Part shown: in pieces, positions 16,396-25,706 of the stretch
Layout of the letters: each line of letters opens with the position of its first letter
How positions within the stretch are numbered: the first letter of the stretch is position 1
Source of the DNA: Streptomyces sp. AP-93
GTDB taxonomy: Bacteria > Actinomycetota > Actinomycetes > Streptomycetales > Streptomycetaceae
Assembly (NCBI RefSeq): GCF_022808175.1
Contig: NZ_JALGBX010000016.1
Location: 1-64,000, forward strand
Length of the DNA stretch: 64,000 nt
Reading direction: 5' to 3'
Notes under the pieces: model-generated
Database searches by the model: none
Told to the model about the DNA's origin: nothing
Seen by the model: the letters and a program-made list of their open reading frames with translations, nothing else
Made by a program: the position numbers and the translations under genes

Positions 16396-17250
16396 ATGAA
16401 AACCGATATCGAGCCGGAGATCCTGGAGGCGCTCTTCGCCTCAGCGGCTACGCGGCCTGGGACGGCCAGCCGGATGCAGCCGTGGGAGCACGAGGAGGCG
16501 CAGCGGCTGCGGACCGCGGAGACGACGCTAGAACCGGTGTCCCTGCTCAGCAGCCGCCAGTCCGGCGTTTCGCTGGATGGCGCCTACCGGATCCAGTGGC
16601 ACGGGGCGGCACTTCGCGTCGGGGAGGGGGCGCGGGTGGTCGGCCACAAGGTAGGACTCACCTCACCGGCCATGCAGCAGCAGTTCGGGATCGACCAGCC
16701 CGATTCCGGGATCCTGCTGGACTACATGTCGGTCGCAACGGAAGGTGTCCTGTGTCTCGGTGATCTGGTGGCGCCGCGCGTCGAGGGCGAGGTCGCGTTC
16801 AGGCTCGGGTCGGACCTGTGCGGCACCAACGTGGGCGAGGAGACGATCCGGGATGCGGTCGCGGAGACGTTCCTCGCACTGGAGGTCATCGACAGCCGGT
16901 ACGGGTTCGAGGGGTTGACGCTTGCGGACAGTGTCGCGGACAACGCGGCTTGTGGGCGTTTTGTCCTAGGCGCGCCCGTGGCGGGAGTGGTGCCGGAGCT
17001 GGGTGACGAGTTTCTGACCCTCACCGTGGACGGTGCCGTCGCCGGGACTGGGTTCGGCCGGGAGATTCTGGGTGACCCGATCCGTGCGGTGGCCTGGCTG
17101 GTGAACCGGCTTGCTTCGCTCGGCGCGGGGCTGCGGGCCGGTGACATCGTGCTGGCCGGAGCCGTCCACGCCAGCCTCCCTCTCGTCGCCGGTCAGACCG
17201 TGGCGGTCAGCTCGCCCCGCCTTCCCCAGGCGGTGCTCCATGCCGCCTAG
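16396..17250 (+). CDS. 2-keto-4-pentenoate hydratase (MhpD-type)
   Basis: A 284-residue protein of normal family length. Motifs: GARVVGHKVGLTSPAMQQQF (the GxKxGLTS block), GILLDYM, the metal-site region PRVEGEVAFRLG, FLALEVIDSRY, DNAACGRFVLG and GDIVLAGAVHASLPLVAG. The family hydrates 2-hydroxypenta-2,4-dienoate to 4-hydroxy-2-oxovalerate in catechol meta-cleavage. The ATG at 16396 has GGGAG before it. The next gene starts inside its 3' end. The ring-cleavage dioxygenase and the muconic-semialdehyde enzymes that normally precede it are absent, so a degradative role is not supported by context. Confidence 0.88.
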   Translation: MKTDIEPEILEALFASAATRPGTASRMQPWEHEEAQRLRTAETTLEPVSLLSSRQSGVSLDGAYRIQWHGAALRVGEGARVVGHKVGLTSPAMQQQFGIDQPDSGILLDYMSVATEGVLCLGDLVAPRVEGEVAFRLGSDLCGTNVGEETIRDAVAETFLALEVIDSRYGFEGLTLADSVADNAACGRFVLGAPVAGVVPELGDEFLTLTVDGAVAGTGFGREILGDPIRAVAWLVNRLASLGAGLRAGDIVLAGAVHASLPLVAGQTVAVSSPRLPQAVLHAA

Positions 17251-18166
17251 CGCCATCGCTCCCCGCTCGGCCGTTGCCGACGGGCAGGCCACCGCTCCCA
17301 TCCTGAAGGCGGCCGTGATCGGAGCGGGCCTCCTTGGCCTGGATCTGGCGGAACGCCTGACGGCTTCGCCGCTGCTGGCCTGTGTCCTGGTGGCTGGCCG
17401 CCGGAGCAGCACGAGCGCGTTGCGCCGAGCCGCCCAACTGGGCTGCGAGGTCTCCACTGAAGGTGTCGCGGCGGTGGTCCGCGCGGGTGTCGACGTGGTC
17501 TTCGATGCGAGTTCGGCTGAGGCGCACCCCGCGCACTGGGCGGCTCTCGCCTCCGCCGGGGTGCTGTTGGTGGACCTCACTCCGAGCAGCGGCGGCAGCA
17601 TGCTCACTCCGACGGTCGACGCCGGCCGGGCGGAGTCCGACCGTCACCTGAGCCTGGTCAGCTGCGGCGGGCAGGCCGTACTGCCGGTGCTGGAGGCGGT
17701 GGCGGCGACCAGCACGCGGGTCGAGGACGTCGAGGTGGTCACCACCGTGGCCTCCGCCAGCGCGGGCCCTGCCACGCGGGACAACCTAGACGAGTACCTC
17801 GCGACCACTGCCTACGCGGTGGAGCGCCTGACCGGTGCGACGCGGGCCAAGGTGCTGGCCAACATCAGCCCGGCTTTGCCGGCACCCGCCTTCCGTGCCC
17901 AGATCACTGCCCGCGCGAGTGGCATCGATGCCGGCGCGCTGCGCAGCGCGGTCGCGGTCGCGGCCGTCGCTGTGCGCCGGTACGCCCCCGGCTACGAGGT
18001 GAGTGCCCTGTCCGTATCCGGTGACCTGGTGCGGGCGACGGTGACCGTCACCGCCTGCGGAGGACGGCTGCCGACCTACGCCGGAAACGTGGAGATCATC
18101 AATGCCGCCGCCGTGACGCTGGCCGAGCGCTTCGCGCGTTCGCGGAAGGGAGGACACCGTGGGTAG
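17240..18166 (+). CDS. Acylating acetaldehyde dehydrogenase (MhpF-type)
   Basis: A 308-residue protein. The NAD-binding motif is AAVIGAGLLGLDLAERL and the catalytic cysteine lies in LSLVSCGGQAVLPVLEAV (family: CGGQATIP). VTTVASASAGPATRDNLDEY and ANISPALPAPAFRA complete the pattern. It interconverts an aldehyde, CoA and NAD+ with an acyl-CoA. MhpF works in complex with the aldolase encoded by the next gene, which overlaps it by 8 bases. The start at 17240 overlaps the hydratase gene. The direction of reaction in this block is unknown. Confidence 0.88.
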   Translation: MPPSAIAPRSAVADGQATAPILKAAVIGAGLLGLDLAERLTASPLLACVLVAGRRSSTSALRRAAQLGCEVSTEGVAAVVRAGVDVVFDASSAEAHPAHWAALASAGVLLVDLTPSSGGSMLTPTVDAGRAESDRHLSLVSCGGQAVLPVLEAVAATSTRVEDVEVVTTVASASAGPATRDNLDEYLATTAYAVERLTGATRAKVLANISPALPAPAFRAQITARASGIDAGALRSAVAVAAVAVRRYAPGYEVSALSVSGDLVRATVTVTACGGRLPTYAGNVEIINAAAVTLAERFARSRKGGHRG

Positions 18167-19178
18167 CAGCTCCATCGGGCATCTGATCGTCCATGATGCG
18201 ACGCTCAGGGACGGGCAGCACGCCGTGCAGCATCAGCTGGACGTGCCGCAGCTGCGGGCGTACGCGCAGGCCGCGAGCGCCGCCGGTGTGCCGGTGGTCG
18301 AGGTCGGTCACGGCAACGGGCTCGGCGCGTCCTCGCACCAGATCGGGTACGCGCGCCTCGACGACACCACGATGCTGGAGACCGTCCGCCAGGCCCTGAC
18401 CGGCAGCACCCGGATGGGGGTGTTCATGGCTCCCGGCTGGGGAACCGGCGCGGACATCCGCCAGGCCGCGTCCTGTGGTGCGCAGGTCGTGAGGGTCGCC
18501 GCGCATTGCACCGAGGCCAACGTGATGCGCCGCCATTTGGGCATCGTCCGTGAACTGGGCCTGGAAGCCCAGGCCGTGCTTCTGATGAGCCACATGACCG
18601 GTGCCGAGCGCCTCGCTGAGGAGTGCCAGCGTGCCGCATCCTACGGGGCGCAGGCGGTAGGGATCATGGATTCGGCCGGGCACTACCTGCCCGCTGATGT
18701 GACCGCCCGCATCGGTGCGATCGTCGCCGCGGTGGATGTGCCGGTGATCTTCCACGGGCACAACAACCTGTCGATGGCGGTGGCGAACTCGGTCGCCGCC
18801 GTAGGGGCCGGGGCCCGCGTCATTGACGCGTGCGCGCGCGGCTTCGGAGCGGGCGCGGGCAACACGTCCCTCGAAGCCCTCGTCGCGGTACTGCACCGGA
18901 TGGGCCACGAGACGGGCATCGCCCTGCCGGCGCTGCTGCGGGCGGCGGATGTGGCTCACGAGCAGTTGATGGACGCACCGCCGGTCATCGACTCGGTGAG
19001 CGTGGCGTCGGGCCTGGCCGGGGTGTTCTCCGGGTTCAAGCCGCGGGTATTGGACGCTGCCCGTGCCGCGGGCGTCGACCCGCTGGAGGTCTTCACCGAG
19101 CTGGGGCGGCGCCAGATCGTGGCCGGGCAGGAGGACCTGATCGACGAGGTCGCCCGCAGCCTCAGGGCGGCGGCGTGA
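18159..19178 (+). CDS. 4-hydroxy-2-oxovalerate aldolase (MhpE-type)
   Basis: A 339-residue HMGL-like TIM-barrel protein. DATLRDGQHAVQHQL carries the metal and substrate residues (Arg-Asp), VEVGHGNGLGASS and VFMAPGWGT follow, with metal-binding histidines in IFHGHNNLSMAVANS, and ARGFGAGAGNTSLEALVAVL. It cleaves 4-hydroxy-2-oxoacids to pyruvate and an aldehyde, and the reverse reaction is feasible. It starts at a GTG with GGGAGG upstream, overlapping the dehydrogenase gene, consistent with the known bifunctional complex. Confidence 0.9.
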   Translation: MGSSSIGHLIVHDATLRDGQHAVQHQLDVPQLRAYAQAASAAGVPVVEVGHGNGLGASSHQIGYARLDDTTMLETVRQALTGSTRMGVFMAPGWGTGADIRQAASCGAQVVRVAAHCTEANVMRRHLGIVRELGLEAQAVLLMSHMTGAERLAEECQRAASYGAQAVGIMDSAGHYLPADVTARIGAIVAAVDVPVIFHGHNNLSMAVANSVAAVGAGARVIDACARGFGAGAGNTSLEALVAVLHRMGHETGIALPALLRAADVAHEQLMDAPPVIDSVSVASGLAGVFSGFKPRVLDAARAAGVDPLEVFTELGRRQIVAGQEDLIDEVARSLRAAA

Positions 19179-20203
19179 GCGCGCCCGCAGTCGACGGCCA
19201 CGGGCGCTTTCCGGCAGCTGTCCTGTGCGGTCTGGGCACCGCTCCGAGCGAGCTGCTGGTTCCCAACGCGGAGATCTCGAGCCGTCTGGGCATCGCCGAC
19301 GACTGGATTGCCACCCGGACCGGGATCGTCGAGCGGCGGCGGGCGGGCGCGGACACCTCCACAGCTGATCTCGCCGTCCGGGCGGCCGAGGCCGCGCTGA
19401 ACTCCGCGGGGACCGGCACGGTCGACGTCCTGGTCCTGGCGACCGTGACCCCCGACCACCGGATCCCGGCCACCGCGCCGGCCGTCGCCGCCCGGCTGGG
19501 CCTGCACGGCATCGGCGCGTTCGACATCGCCGCGGCGTGCACCGGCCTGCCGTACGCCCTCCAGGTCGCAAAGGGCTTCATGGCCACCGGCACAGCACGG
19601 CGGGCGTTGGTCATCACGGTCGACCGGATCTCGCATCTGACCGATCCGCACGACCGTACGACGGCCCCGCTGTTCGGGGACGGAGCCGCCGCGGTCGTGC
19701 TGCGCGTCGGAGAGCCGGGCGAGGCGGGAGCGGTGGGACCGGTGGTCCTGGGCTCGGACGGCCGGCACGCGGACGCTGTGGTCGTCCCGCACGGGGAGTT
19801 CATGCGCATGCGCGGCCGGGAGGTGTTCCAGCACGCGGTCACCCGCATGTCCGAGGCAGCCGAACAGGCAGCTGCCGCGGCCAGCTGGAGCCTCGGCGAC
19901 GTCGACCGGTTCGTCCCCCACCAGGCCAACGCCCGCATCACCGACGCTGTGGCCCGCCGCCTGCACTTCGACGGTGGGCGGGTGCTGGAGAACATCGCCC
20001 ACCTGGGCAACACCAGTGGCGCCTCGATCCTCTTCACGCTGGCCCGCGCGGCGTCCGACGGCGCGCTGCGCCCCGGGCACCGCGTCCTGCTGGCCGCCTT
20101 CGGCGCGGGCCTGACCTGGGGCGCCACCACCCTCATATGGCCGGACGTGTCCTGCGTGGCAGACCGGCCGGACCTCACCCACCGACCGGAGGCAACCCGG
20201 TGA
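19175..20203 (+). CDS. Ketoacyl-ACP synthase III (FabH-like)
   Basis: A 342-residue thiolase-fold enzyme. The N terminus gives DDWIATRTGIVERRR. The catalytic triad is complete: Cys in FDIAAACTGLPYAL, His in DRFVPHQANARI and Asn in AHLGNTSGASILF. KAS III enzymes condense an acyl-CoA with malonyl-ACP, or transfer acyl groups in secondary metabolism. The GTG start overlaps the aldolase stop, and its own stop overlaps the ACP gene. Finding a KAS III locked between a meta-cleavage aldolase and a free ACP points to biosynthesis, not housekeeping fatty acid synthesis. Confidence 0.9.
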   Translation: MSAPAVDGHGRFPAAVLCGLGTAPSELLVPNAEISSRLGIADDWIATRTGIVERRRAGADTSTADLAVRAAEAALNSAGTGTVDVLVLATVTPDHRIPATAPAVAARLGLHGIGAFDIAAACTGLPYALQVAKGFMATGTARRALVITVDRISHLTDPHDRTTAPLFGDGAAAVVLRVGEPGEAGAVGPVVLGSDGRHADAVVVPHGEFMRMRGREVFQHAVTRMSEAAEQAAAAASWSLGDVDRFVPHQANARITDAVARRLHFDGGRVLENIAHLGNTSGASILFTLARAASDGALRPGHRVLLAAFGAGLTWGATTLIWPDVSCVADRPDLTHRPEATR

Positions 20204-20427
20204 ACCAGATACTCGAAGACATCCTGACCGGCCCGCTGCAGGTGAACCCGCAGGCGCTGCGCCCGGAGGTGAGCCTGGAGGACGTCGGCATCGACTCCCT
20301 GGCCATCGCCGAGCTGGACCTGCTGCTGGCCGAGCAGGGAGTCACCATCGGCGAGGACCGGATCGCGTCCGTTACCACCGTGGGCGCCCTCGACCAGCTG
20401 GTCGACGAGCACCTCGCCGGCAGGTGA
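20200..20427 (+). CDS. Acyl carrier protein
   Basis: A 75-residue four-helix carrier protein. The phosphopantetheine serine lies in EDVGIDSLAIAELDLLL (the DSL motif), followed by GVTIGEDRIASVTTVGALDQ, the usual helix III/IV region. The GTG overlaps the KAS III stop, and its stop overlaps the CitE-like gene. It probably carries the intermediate made by the neighbouring KAS III. No dedicated malonyltransferase or phosphopantetheinyl transferase is present, so these would come from elsewhere in the genome. Confidence 0.9.
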   Translation: MNQILEDILTGPLQVNPQALRPEVSLEDVGIDSLAIAELDLLLAEQGVTIGEDRIASVTTVGALDQLVDEHLAGR

Positions 20428-21320
20428 CGGCCATGACCACGACCCGCACCTCGACGCCCGGCGGCACCTGGCTGATCACGCCGCCCTCGGACGGACGGCT
20501 GGAAGCGGCGCTGCGCGCGGAGCCCGACGTCGCCCTCCTGGACCTGGAGGACTCCGTCCCGCCGCAGGAGAAGGACGGTGCCCGCACCGCGGCCTTGGCC
20601 CATCTCGGCGCTCTCGGCGCCGCGCCGGTGCACGGTACGACGGTGCTCGGGCTGCGCATGAACCCGCCGGGCACCGTCCACGGCCTCAAAGACCTGCTCG
20701 CGCTCGCCGAAGCCTCGCTGCACGACACCCTCCTTCTCGTCCCGAAGGTGGAGTCAGCACGCGACCTCGAACTGGTGGCCCAGGTTCTTGAGGAGACCGT
20801 GACGGGCGTGCGCATCTGCGCTCTGATCGAGACGCCCCGCGCGCTGCTGCACCTGGGCGACATCGTCGCCTCGCCGGTGCTGGCCGGTGTGGTGTTCGGG
20901 GCAGCCGACTACGCGGCCGCGACCGGGTGCCGGCGCACCAGCAGGTCCCTGTGGTGGGCGCGCTCGGCCATCGCCGCGGCCGCCGCCGCACGAGGCATCT
21001 CCTCGATCGACTCGCCGTACTTCGACCTCGGTGACCCGGACGGCTTGCGCCGCGACGCGCAGGAGGCCCGCGACCTGGGGTTCACCGGGAAGGGCGCCGT
21101 CCACCCCGCGCAGCTACCGATCATCCGGGCGGCGTCTCGTCCCACCGAGGAGGAGGTGGCGCAGGCCCGCGCCGCCGTGAGCGCCGCTAACGGCGCCGAT
21201 GGCCGTCCGGTGCGGGTCGGCAGCCAGATGGTGGGACCTCCGCTCGTGGCCGCGGCCCGCGCCGTCCTCGATCGGGCCGACGCCGACATCGAACCCGCAA
21301 TCGGCGGAGGCGTCCGGTGA
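20424..21320 (+). CDS. CitE-like (HpcH/HpaI) C-C lyase
   Basis: A 298-residue TIM-barrel protein. Family marks: ALLDLEDSVPPQEKDGAR, the CoA/oxoacid-binding Arg in LRMNPPGTVHG, LLVPKVESARD, ICALIETPRALLHL (metal-binding Glu), GAADYAAATG and FTGKGAVHPAQLPII. Relatives are malyl-CoA, citramalyl-CoA and citryl-ACP lyases, which make or break beta-hydroxyacyl thioesters with glyoxylate or pyruvate. The free ACP next door makes an acyl-ACP substrate possible. The GTG start overlaps the ACP stop; an ATG at 20433 is an alternative. Confidence 0.85.
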   Translation: MTAMTTTRTSTPGGTWLITPPSDGRLEAALRAEPDVALLDLEDSVPPQEKDGARTAALAHLGALGAAPVHGTTVLGLRMNPPGTVHGLKDLLALAEASLHDTLLLVPKVESARDLELVAQVLEETVTGVRICALIETPRALLHLGDIVASPVLAGVVFGAADYAAATGCRRTSRSLWWARSAIAAAAAARGISSIDSPYFDLGDPDGLRRDAQEARDLGFTGKGAVHPAQLPIIRAASRPTEEEVAQARAAVSAANGADGRPVRVGSQMVGPPLVAAARAVLDRADADIEPAIGGGVR

Positions 21321-21862
21321 CGGAGACGGAGACGACCGTGGTGCAGGGGTACCGGTCCGTCGGTGAGGGCCGGCTGCGTGAGGTGGTCGGCCGCGGCCTG
21401 GAGGAGTTCGGGGCCCTCGTCGGGCAGACCATCGAGCATCGGCCGGCCCGGACCGTCACTGACACCGACCACGCCATGACCCTGGCTCTGACCGGCAACG
21501 TGGCGCCCGTCCACTCAGACACCCAGTTCTGCCAGCGGACGGGAAGGGAGCGTCCGTTGGTGTGCGGGGTCGTCACGCTCGGTCTGGCCGTCGGCGCGAG
21601 CGTCCGCTCCACGAGTGGCCTGACCACCGCCAACCTCTCCCTGGACGAGGTTCGCTTCGAGCAGCCCGTTCATGTCGGGGACACCCTGCGCGCCGAGACC
21701 GAGGTCCTCTCCGCCCGCCCCTCGGCCAGTCGCCCCGGCCAGGGCGTCGTCACGGTCCGCACCAGCGCCTTCAACCAGCTCAACCAGCGCGTGATCACCC
21801 TGACCCGTGCCTTCCTCGTCCCCGCCGACGCGACTGCGGTCCGTACCGCCACCGCCTACTGA
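21317..21862 (+). CDS. MaoC-like hydratase/dehydratase
   Basis: A 181-residue hot-dog-fold protein. The catalytic Asp/His motif is altered but traceable: GNVAPVHSDTQFCQRTGR (family DxNPxHxD), followed by GVVTLGLAVGASV and LDEVRFEQPVHVGDTLRAET. It resembles the mesaconyl-CoA / 2-methylfumaryl-CoA hydratase branch that often accompanies CitE-like lyases, as it does here. It starts at a GTG overlapping the CitE-like stop. Likely reaction: reversible hydration of an enoyl thioester made in this pathway. Confidence 0.8.
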   Translation: MTETETTVVQGYRSVGEGRLREVVGRGLEEFGALVGQTIEHRPARTVTDTDHAMTLALTGNVAPVHSDTQFCQRTGRERPLVCGVVTLGLAVGASVRSTSGLTTANLSLDEVRFEQPVHVGDTLRAETEVLSARPSASRPGQGVVTVRTSAFNQLNQRVITLTRAFLVPADATAVRTATAY

Positions 21863-21876
21863 AGAAGGGAGTACCG

Positions 21877-23061
21877 ATGCCGGGCAGCACACTGGTCGTC
21901 GTCGAAGCAGACGACGCGTTGTGGCAGGAGTACCAGGACTTGACAGTGCGCAGTTACGGGCACCGGGTCGAGGACGTCACCCGGCTGCGCGAGCACGCGG
22001 ACGCCCGGGTCGCGGTCCGCGACGGCCGCGTCATCGGCGGGGGACTCGCCCTCGCAGTCCCCCAGTTCTTCGGCGGCCGCCCGGTTCCCGGCGCCTGCCT
22101 GGTCGGCGGCTGCGTCGCACCCGAAGCCCGCGGCGACCGGCTGTGGTCGACGCTCCTCGAAGAGCGGCTACGGCCGTTGAAGGAGCAGGGCGCCGTCCTG
22201 GCGACCGCGTGGACGACCTCCACCGGGTACGGCCGCCACATGGGCTGGGCCGCACCGGCTCAGGTGTGCTCCTGGAAGGTGCCCACCGCCGAACTGCGCG
22301 GCATCACCGACGGCCGCGGGTTCGACATCGTCCACGCTACCGATGACCAGGACCGGGACCGGGGGAGGCAGCGTGAGCTGGCCGCGCACTGGAACGGGCC
22401 GTGGCAGCGGCCGGTCTGGTGGCCCGCCTGGCAGCAGTCCGAACACCCCGGTATGACGCACTACCGCTTCGTCCTGCCCGGCCAGGCCCCGGGCGGGCTG
22501 CTCGCGCTCGCCTTCGACCGGGACCCGGCCGGCCGCCGCCTGGTCGTCCACGACTTTTGGGCGGCGACCGGTGAGGCGGCCACGGCCATGCTCGGCTTCC
22601 TCGGCCGTCACCACAGCCGCATCCCCACCGTCATGTTCCAGCGCACCGCGCTGCCGCCTGCCGGGCTGCTGCAATCCCATCTGCGCCAGGCCGGGGCTGC
22701 CTGCGCCACCTCCTGGCACCCTTGGATGCTGCACATCCTCGACCCCGCAGAGGCGGTGCGCCTTCGCGGCTGGCCCGAGGACGTCGACATCACCCTCCCC
22801 CTCTTGCTCCGCGCCACCGGTACCGGCCCGCCGGCGCCCATGGTCCTGCGCATCGCCTCCGGCGCCGCTGACCTGACGCCCCGGCCCGGCGGACGGCACG
22901 AAGTCACGCTCACCGCCCGGCAGTTCGCCCACTGGTACGCGGGCGGCTACCGCACGGCGGCCGCGGCCCTCCTCGACGGCGTTCACGGTGAGCCCCGCGC
23001 GGTAGCCCGGCTGGTCCGCGCCACGGCCGAGCGTGAGCCGTGGATGCCCGAGTACTTCTGA
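21877..23061 (+). CDS. Eis-like GNAT acetyltransferase
   Basis: A 394-residue protein. The N-terminal GNAT domain shows ARVAVRDGRVIGGGLALAVP, the acetyl-CoA loop VGGCVAPEARGDRLWSTLLE and TAWTTSTGYGRHMGWAAP. A second GNAT-like part follows, and the C-terminal third (PMVLRIASGAADLTPRPG ... FAHWYAGGYRTAAAALLDGV) resembles the sterol-carrier-like domain of Eis. Eis enzymes acetylate amines, including aminoglycosides. Here it could modify the product or give self-protection. GAAGGGAG precedes the ATG. Confidence 0.8.
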   Translation: MPGSTLVVVEADDALWQEYQDLTVRSYGHRVEDVTRLREHADARVAVRDGRVIGGGLALAVPQFFGGRPVPGACLVGGCVAPEARGDRLWSTLLEERLRPLKEQGAVLATAWTTSTGYGRHMGWAAPAQVCSWKVPTAELRGITDGRGFDIVHATDDQDRDRGRQRELAAHWNGPWQRPVWWPAWQQSEHPGMTHYRFVLPGQAPGGLLALAFDRDPAGRRLVVHDFWAATGEAATAMLGFLGRHHSRIPTVMFQRTALPPAGLLQSHLRQAGAACATSWHPWMLHILDPAEAVRLRGWPEDVDITLPLLLRATGTGPPAPMVLRIASGAADLTPRPGGRHEVTLTARQFAHWYAGGYRTAAAALLDGVHGEPRAVARLVRATAEREPWMPEYF

Positions 23062-23181
23062 CCCCGTCTCCACCCCAGACCGCCCGCCGCGCCAGGAAGC
23101 CGGAGTCCGGCTCCCGCCGACCCGGCACCTGGAGCCGTCCGCGGGCACCCCCCTTCTACGTTCCTCGATCCGGGAGGCTCG

Positions 23182-24582
23182 ATGTCCGGCCGTCTGCCCA
23201 GAACGCCGAACACGGCGCTCGCCCTGCTCCTCAACGGGCACGGCATGAGCCACAAGGGCCTCGCGTTCCGCGTCAACCAGCTGGCCGAGCGGGACGGACA
23301 GGCCACGGCGTACAGCCACAGCAGTGTCGCCCGCTGGCTCGCCGGAGCAACACCGAAGGACCCCGTGCCCCAGTACATCGCCGCCGCGTTGACCGAACGG
23401 ATCGGCCGGACCGTCATGGTGGAGGAGATCGGCATGGCAGCGGTCTTCGACCAGGCACCGCGCGGCTGGGACTTCCCGCGCGACCGCGAGGGCGCGATCA
23501 AGGGCGCGCGAACCCACTGGAGCGCCCCCGAGGCGCCGCACGGGGCGTTCGCCGCCCCCGGCTACGTGCTGCCCGTCACCCGCTGGCTCGCCGTTCCCAC
23601 CGACTCCACCGACTCGGCGGACTCCCCCGGCCAAGAGGACCGGAGTACCGGACGGCTGATCGAGGCGGAAGACCTGAAGGAGTTGCAGGACACGGCCGAG
23701 CAGGCCCGTCTGTGGGACGCGCGGTTCGGCGGCGGGAACTGGCGGGTGAGCTCGATCCGGCGCTGCCTGAACGAACGCGCCCTGCCGCTGCTCAGCGGCC
23801 GCCACCACGAGGCCATCACGCGTGAGCTGTTCTCCATCACCGCGGAACTCTCCCGTGTCGCCGCCTGGGCGGCGTTCGACGCAGGGCACAGCGCGGCCGC
23901 CCAGCAGCACTTCGTACAGGCGCTGCGCCTGGCCCGCGCCGGCGGCGACATCGAGATGGGCGCCTACGTCCTGACCACCATGGCCCTGCACACCATCCTG
24001 GAGGGTGCACCGGACCAGGCCCTCGACATGGCCCAGGGTGCCTACCACCGCGGCCGCCATCACGCCTCCCGCCGGGTCCTGGCCTTCGCGAAGCTGGCCG
24101 AGGCCCGCGCGCTGGCCCGCATGGGGGACGCGACCGGGGCGAGCACCGCGCTGAGCCGGGCGGAAACCTGGCTCGACAAGATCACCCCCGGGTCCCAGGA
24201 CTCCCCGCGGCTCTCCTACGTCACCCACGGTCGGCTGGCGGCGGACGCCACCGAGATCTTCCGTGACCTGCGCAAGTCCAGGGCCGCCCTCGGCTGGAGC
24301 CAGCAGGCAGGAGAACTGACCGACGTCCACCAGAGCCGCGCCGTGGGCCTTCGCATGGCCGTCGCCGCCACGGCCGCCTGCCAGGCACGCGACCTCGATG
24401 CGGCACTCGACCACGGCGATCGGGCCCTGTCCCTGCTGCAGCGAGTGGAGTCCACCCGCGCCCAGGCCCATCTCGACGACGTAGCAGTAGCGCTGGCGCC
24501 GTGGGCCGCCGAGCCTCAGGTCGGCGCCTTCCTCCAGCGCCTGAAGCAGGCCGAGCTGACCACGGCAGCAGGAGCCCGGTGA
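23182..24582 (+). CDS. HTH/TPR-type regulator, probably cluster-situated
   Basis: A 466-residue protein with the same plan as that at 4358-5743: an N-terminal HTH (MSHKGLAFRVNQLAERDG ... YSHSSVARWLAGATPKD, then TERIGRTVMVEEIGMA), a linker, and helical repeats from about residue 200 (AAQQHFVQALRLARAGGDIE, QALDMAQGAYHRGRH, ATGASTALSRAETWL). Regulators of this kind sense unknown ligands. Its position in the middle of the metabolic block suggests local control. A promoter may lie in the 120-base gap before it. Confidence 0.8.
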   Translation: MSGRLPRTPNTALALLLNGHGMSHKGLAFRVNQLAERDGQATAYSHSSVARWLAGATPKDPVPQYIAAALTERIGRTVMVEEIGMAAVFDQAPRGWDFPRDREGAIKGARTHWSAPEAPHGAFAAPGYVLPVTRWLAVPTDSTDSADSPGQEDRSTGRLIEAEDLKELQDTAEQARLWDARFGGGNWRVSSIRRCLNERALPLLSGRHHEAITRELFSITAELSRVAAWAAFDAGHSAAAQQHFVQALRLARAGGDIEMGAYVLTTMALHTILEGAPDQALDMAQGAYHRGRHHASRRVLAFAKLAEARALARMGDATGASTALSRAETWLDKITPGSQDSPRLSYVTHGRLAADATEIFRDLRKSRAALGWSQQAGELTDVHQSRAVGLRMAVAATAACQARDLDAALDHGDRALSLLQRVESTRAQAHLDDVAVALAPWAAEPQVGAFLQRLKQAELTTAAGAR

Positions 24583-24733
24583 TGAGGCCGCCGCGTACGC
24601 CGGGCCGGAGCCCTCCAGGTGTCCGGGACACCCCCGCACCGGGGCGGCTGCTGCATAGATTCGACCTGCCCCAGGGACCGCCCGCGTCCCCGCGAATCAC
24701 CACGCCCTTCGTATCTCGTGAAAGAGCCGCGCC
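24583..24733. other. Intergenic gap with possible promoter
   Basis: About 150 bases between the regulator and the first kinase gene. This is one of the longer breaks in the block, and the A/T-richer patch around 24655-24662 (GCATAGATTC) may hold a -10. A short frame starting at the regulator stop has no recognisable features. Confidence 0.3.
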
Positions 24734-25636
24734 ATGACGCACGCCGCCTCGATGCCTCCGGACCTGCACCAGTGGGTCGCCCGTCACCTCCCCGCCATGG
24801 ATACCGCCACCGTCACGGATGCCTCTTGGCCGCGCGGGGACTCTCGGGTCTGGCGCGTAGTGACGGACCGCGGTGAGGTCTTCGTCAAGCTGTACCCCTC
24901 CACCGAGACGTACGAGCGGGAGGTCCGCGGGTGCGAGCACGCGGCGCGGGCGCTCGCTCCGGCCGAGGCACCGCAGTTGCTGGCCGGCGATCCGGACCGT
25001 CCGGCGGTCGTCCTCTCCGCTCTTGCGGGCCGTGTCGTACGGGGACTGCCCCTCGGGCAGAGCGAAGAGCAGGAGGTTCACCGGCTCGCCGGAAACGTGC
25101 TTCGGCGCTGGCACGACGTCCCGGAGCCGATCAGCGACCACGAGCACCAACGCATCATGACGTCGGTGCAGACACAGGCCGACGAGGCCGCCGTGATCCT
25201 TGAACGCATCGATGACCAGCTCGCGCCCGCCGAGCGGGACCTCGTCCGCGACGTCGCCCGTGACCTGCCCGGCCTCGCCCGGAGCCTCCCGCTGGTCTAC
25301 CGGCATGGCGACTATTCTCCCCGCAACTGGCTGTGGAACCCGGCACCGGAACCGGGTCAGTACGGTCTGATCGACTTCGAGGAGTCCGCGCCGGGCCTCG
25401 CCATCGAGGACCTCGTGTGGCTCTGCGGCGCCGCGTGGCCTACCCGCCCCGACCTTCGCGATGCCTTCCTCACCGGATTCGGACGGCTGCTTTCGCCGAC
25501 CGAGCAGCGAGGCCTCGTGCTGCTCACCGTCCGACTCGGTGTCTCCTACCTGAGCACCGGCCTGGCCAAATCCGACACCGTCCTCATCGAACGCGGCCGG
25601 ACCGTGGTCGAGCACATGGTCCGCGCCCCGCGCTGA
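24734..25636 (+). CDS. APH-fold phosphotransferase
   Basis: A 300-residue kinase. The nucleotide-binding lysine is in DRGEVFVKLYPS. The catalytic loop is YRHGDYSPRNWLWN (HGDxxxxN) and the metal motif is YGLIDFEESAPG (DFE), with IEDLVWLCG after it. The family phosphorylates aminoglycosides, choline, homoserine, macrolides and other alcohols. In a cluster with a PIG-L deacetylase and sugar-type dehydrogenases, either a biosynthetic phosphorylation or self-resistance is possible. It starts after a gap of 150 bases. Confidence 0.85.
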   Translation: MTHAASMPPDLHQWVARHLPAMDTATVTDASWPRGDSRVWRVVTDRGEVFVKLYPSTETYEREVRGCEHAARALAPAEAPQLLAGDPDRPAVVLSALAGRVVRGLPLGQSEEQEVHRLAGNVLRRWHDVPEPISDHEHQRIMTSVQTQADEAAVILERIDDQLAPAERDLVRDVARDLPGLARSLPLVYRHGDYSPRNWLWNPAPEPGQYGLIDFEESAPGLAIEDLVWLCGAAWPTRPDLRDAFLTGFGRLLSPTEQRGLVLLTVRLGVSYLSTGLAKSDTVLIERGRTVVEHMVRAPR

Positions 25637-25706
25637 CAGCCCCGAGCCCGGTACCGCGGCAGCCGCCCGGTGCCCGGCATCGTCCATCCCCTCGTACGGA
25701 GATACC

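Noticed and set aside
24582..24737. Short frame starting at the stop of the HTH/TPR regulator
   Set aside because: Arg/Pro-rich sequence with no motif. It overlaps the likely promoter gap and the start of the kinase gene.
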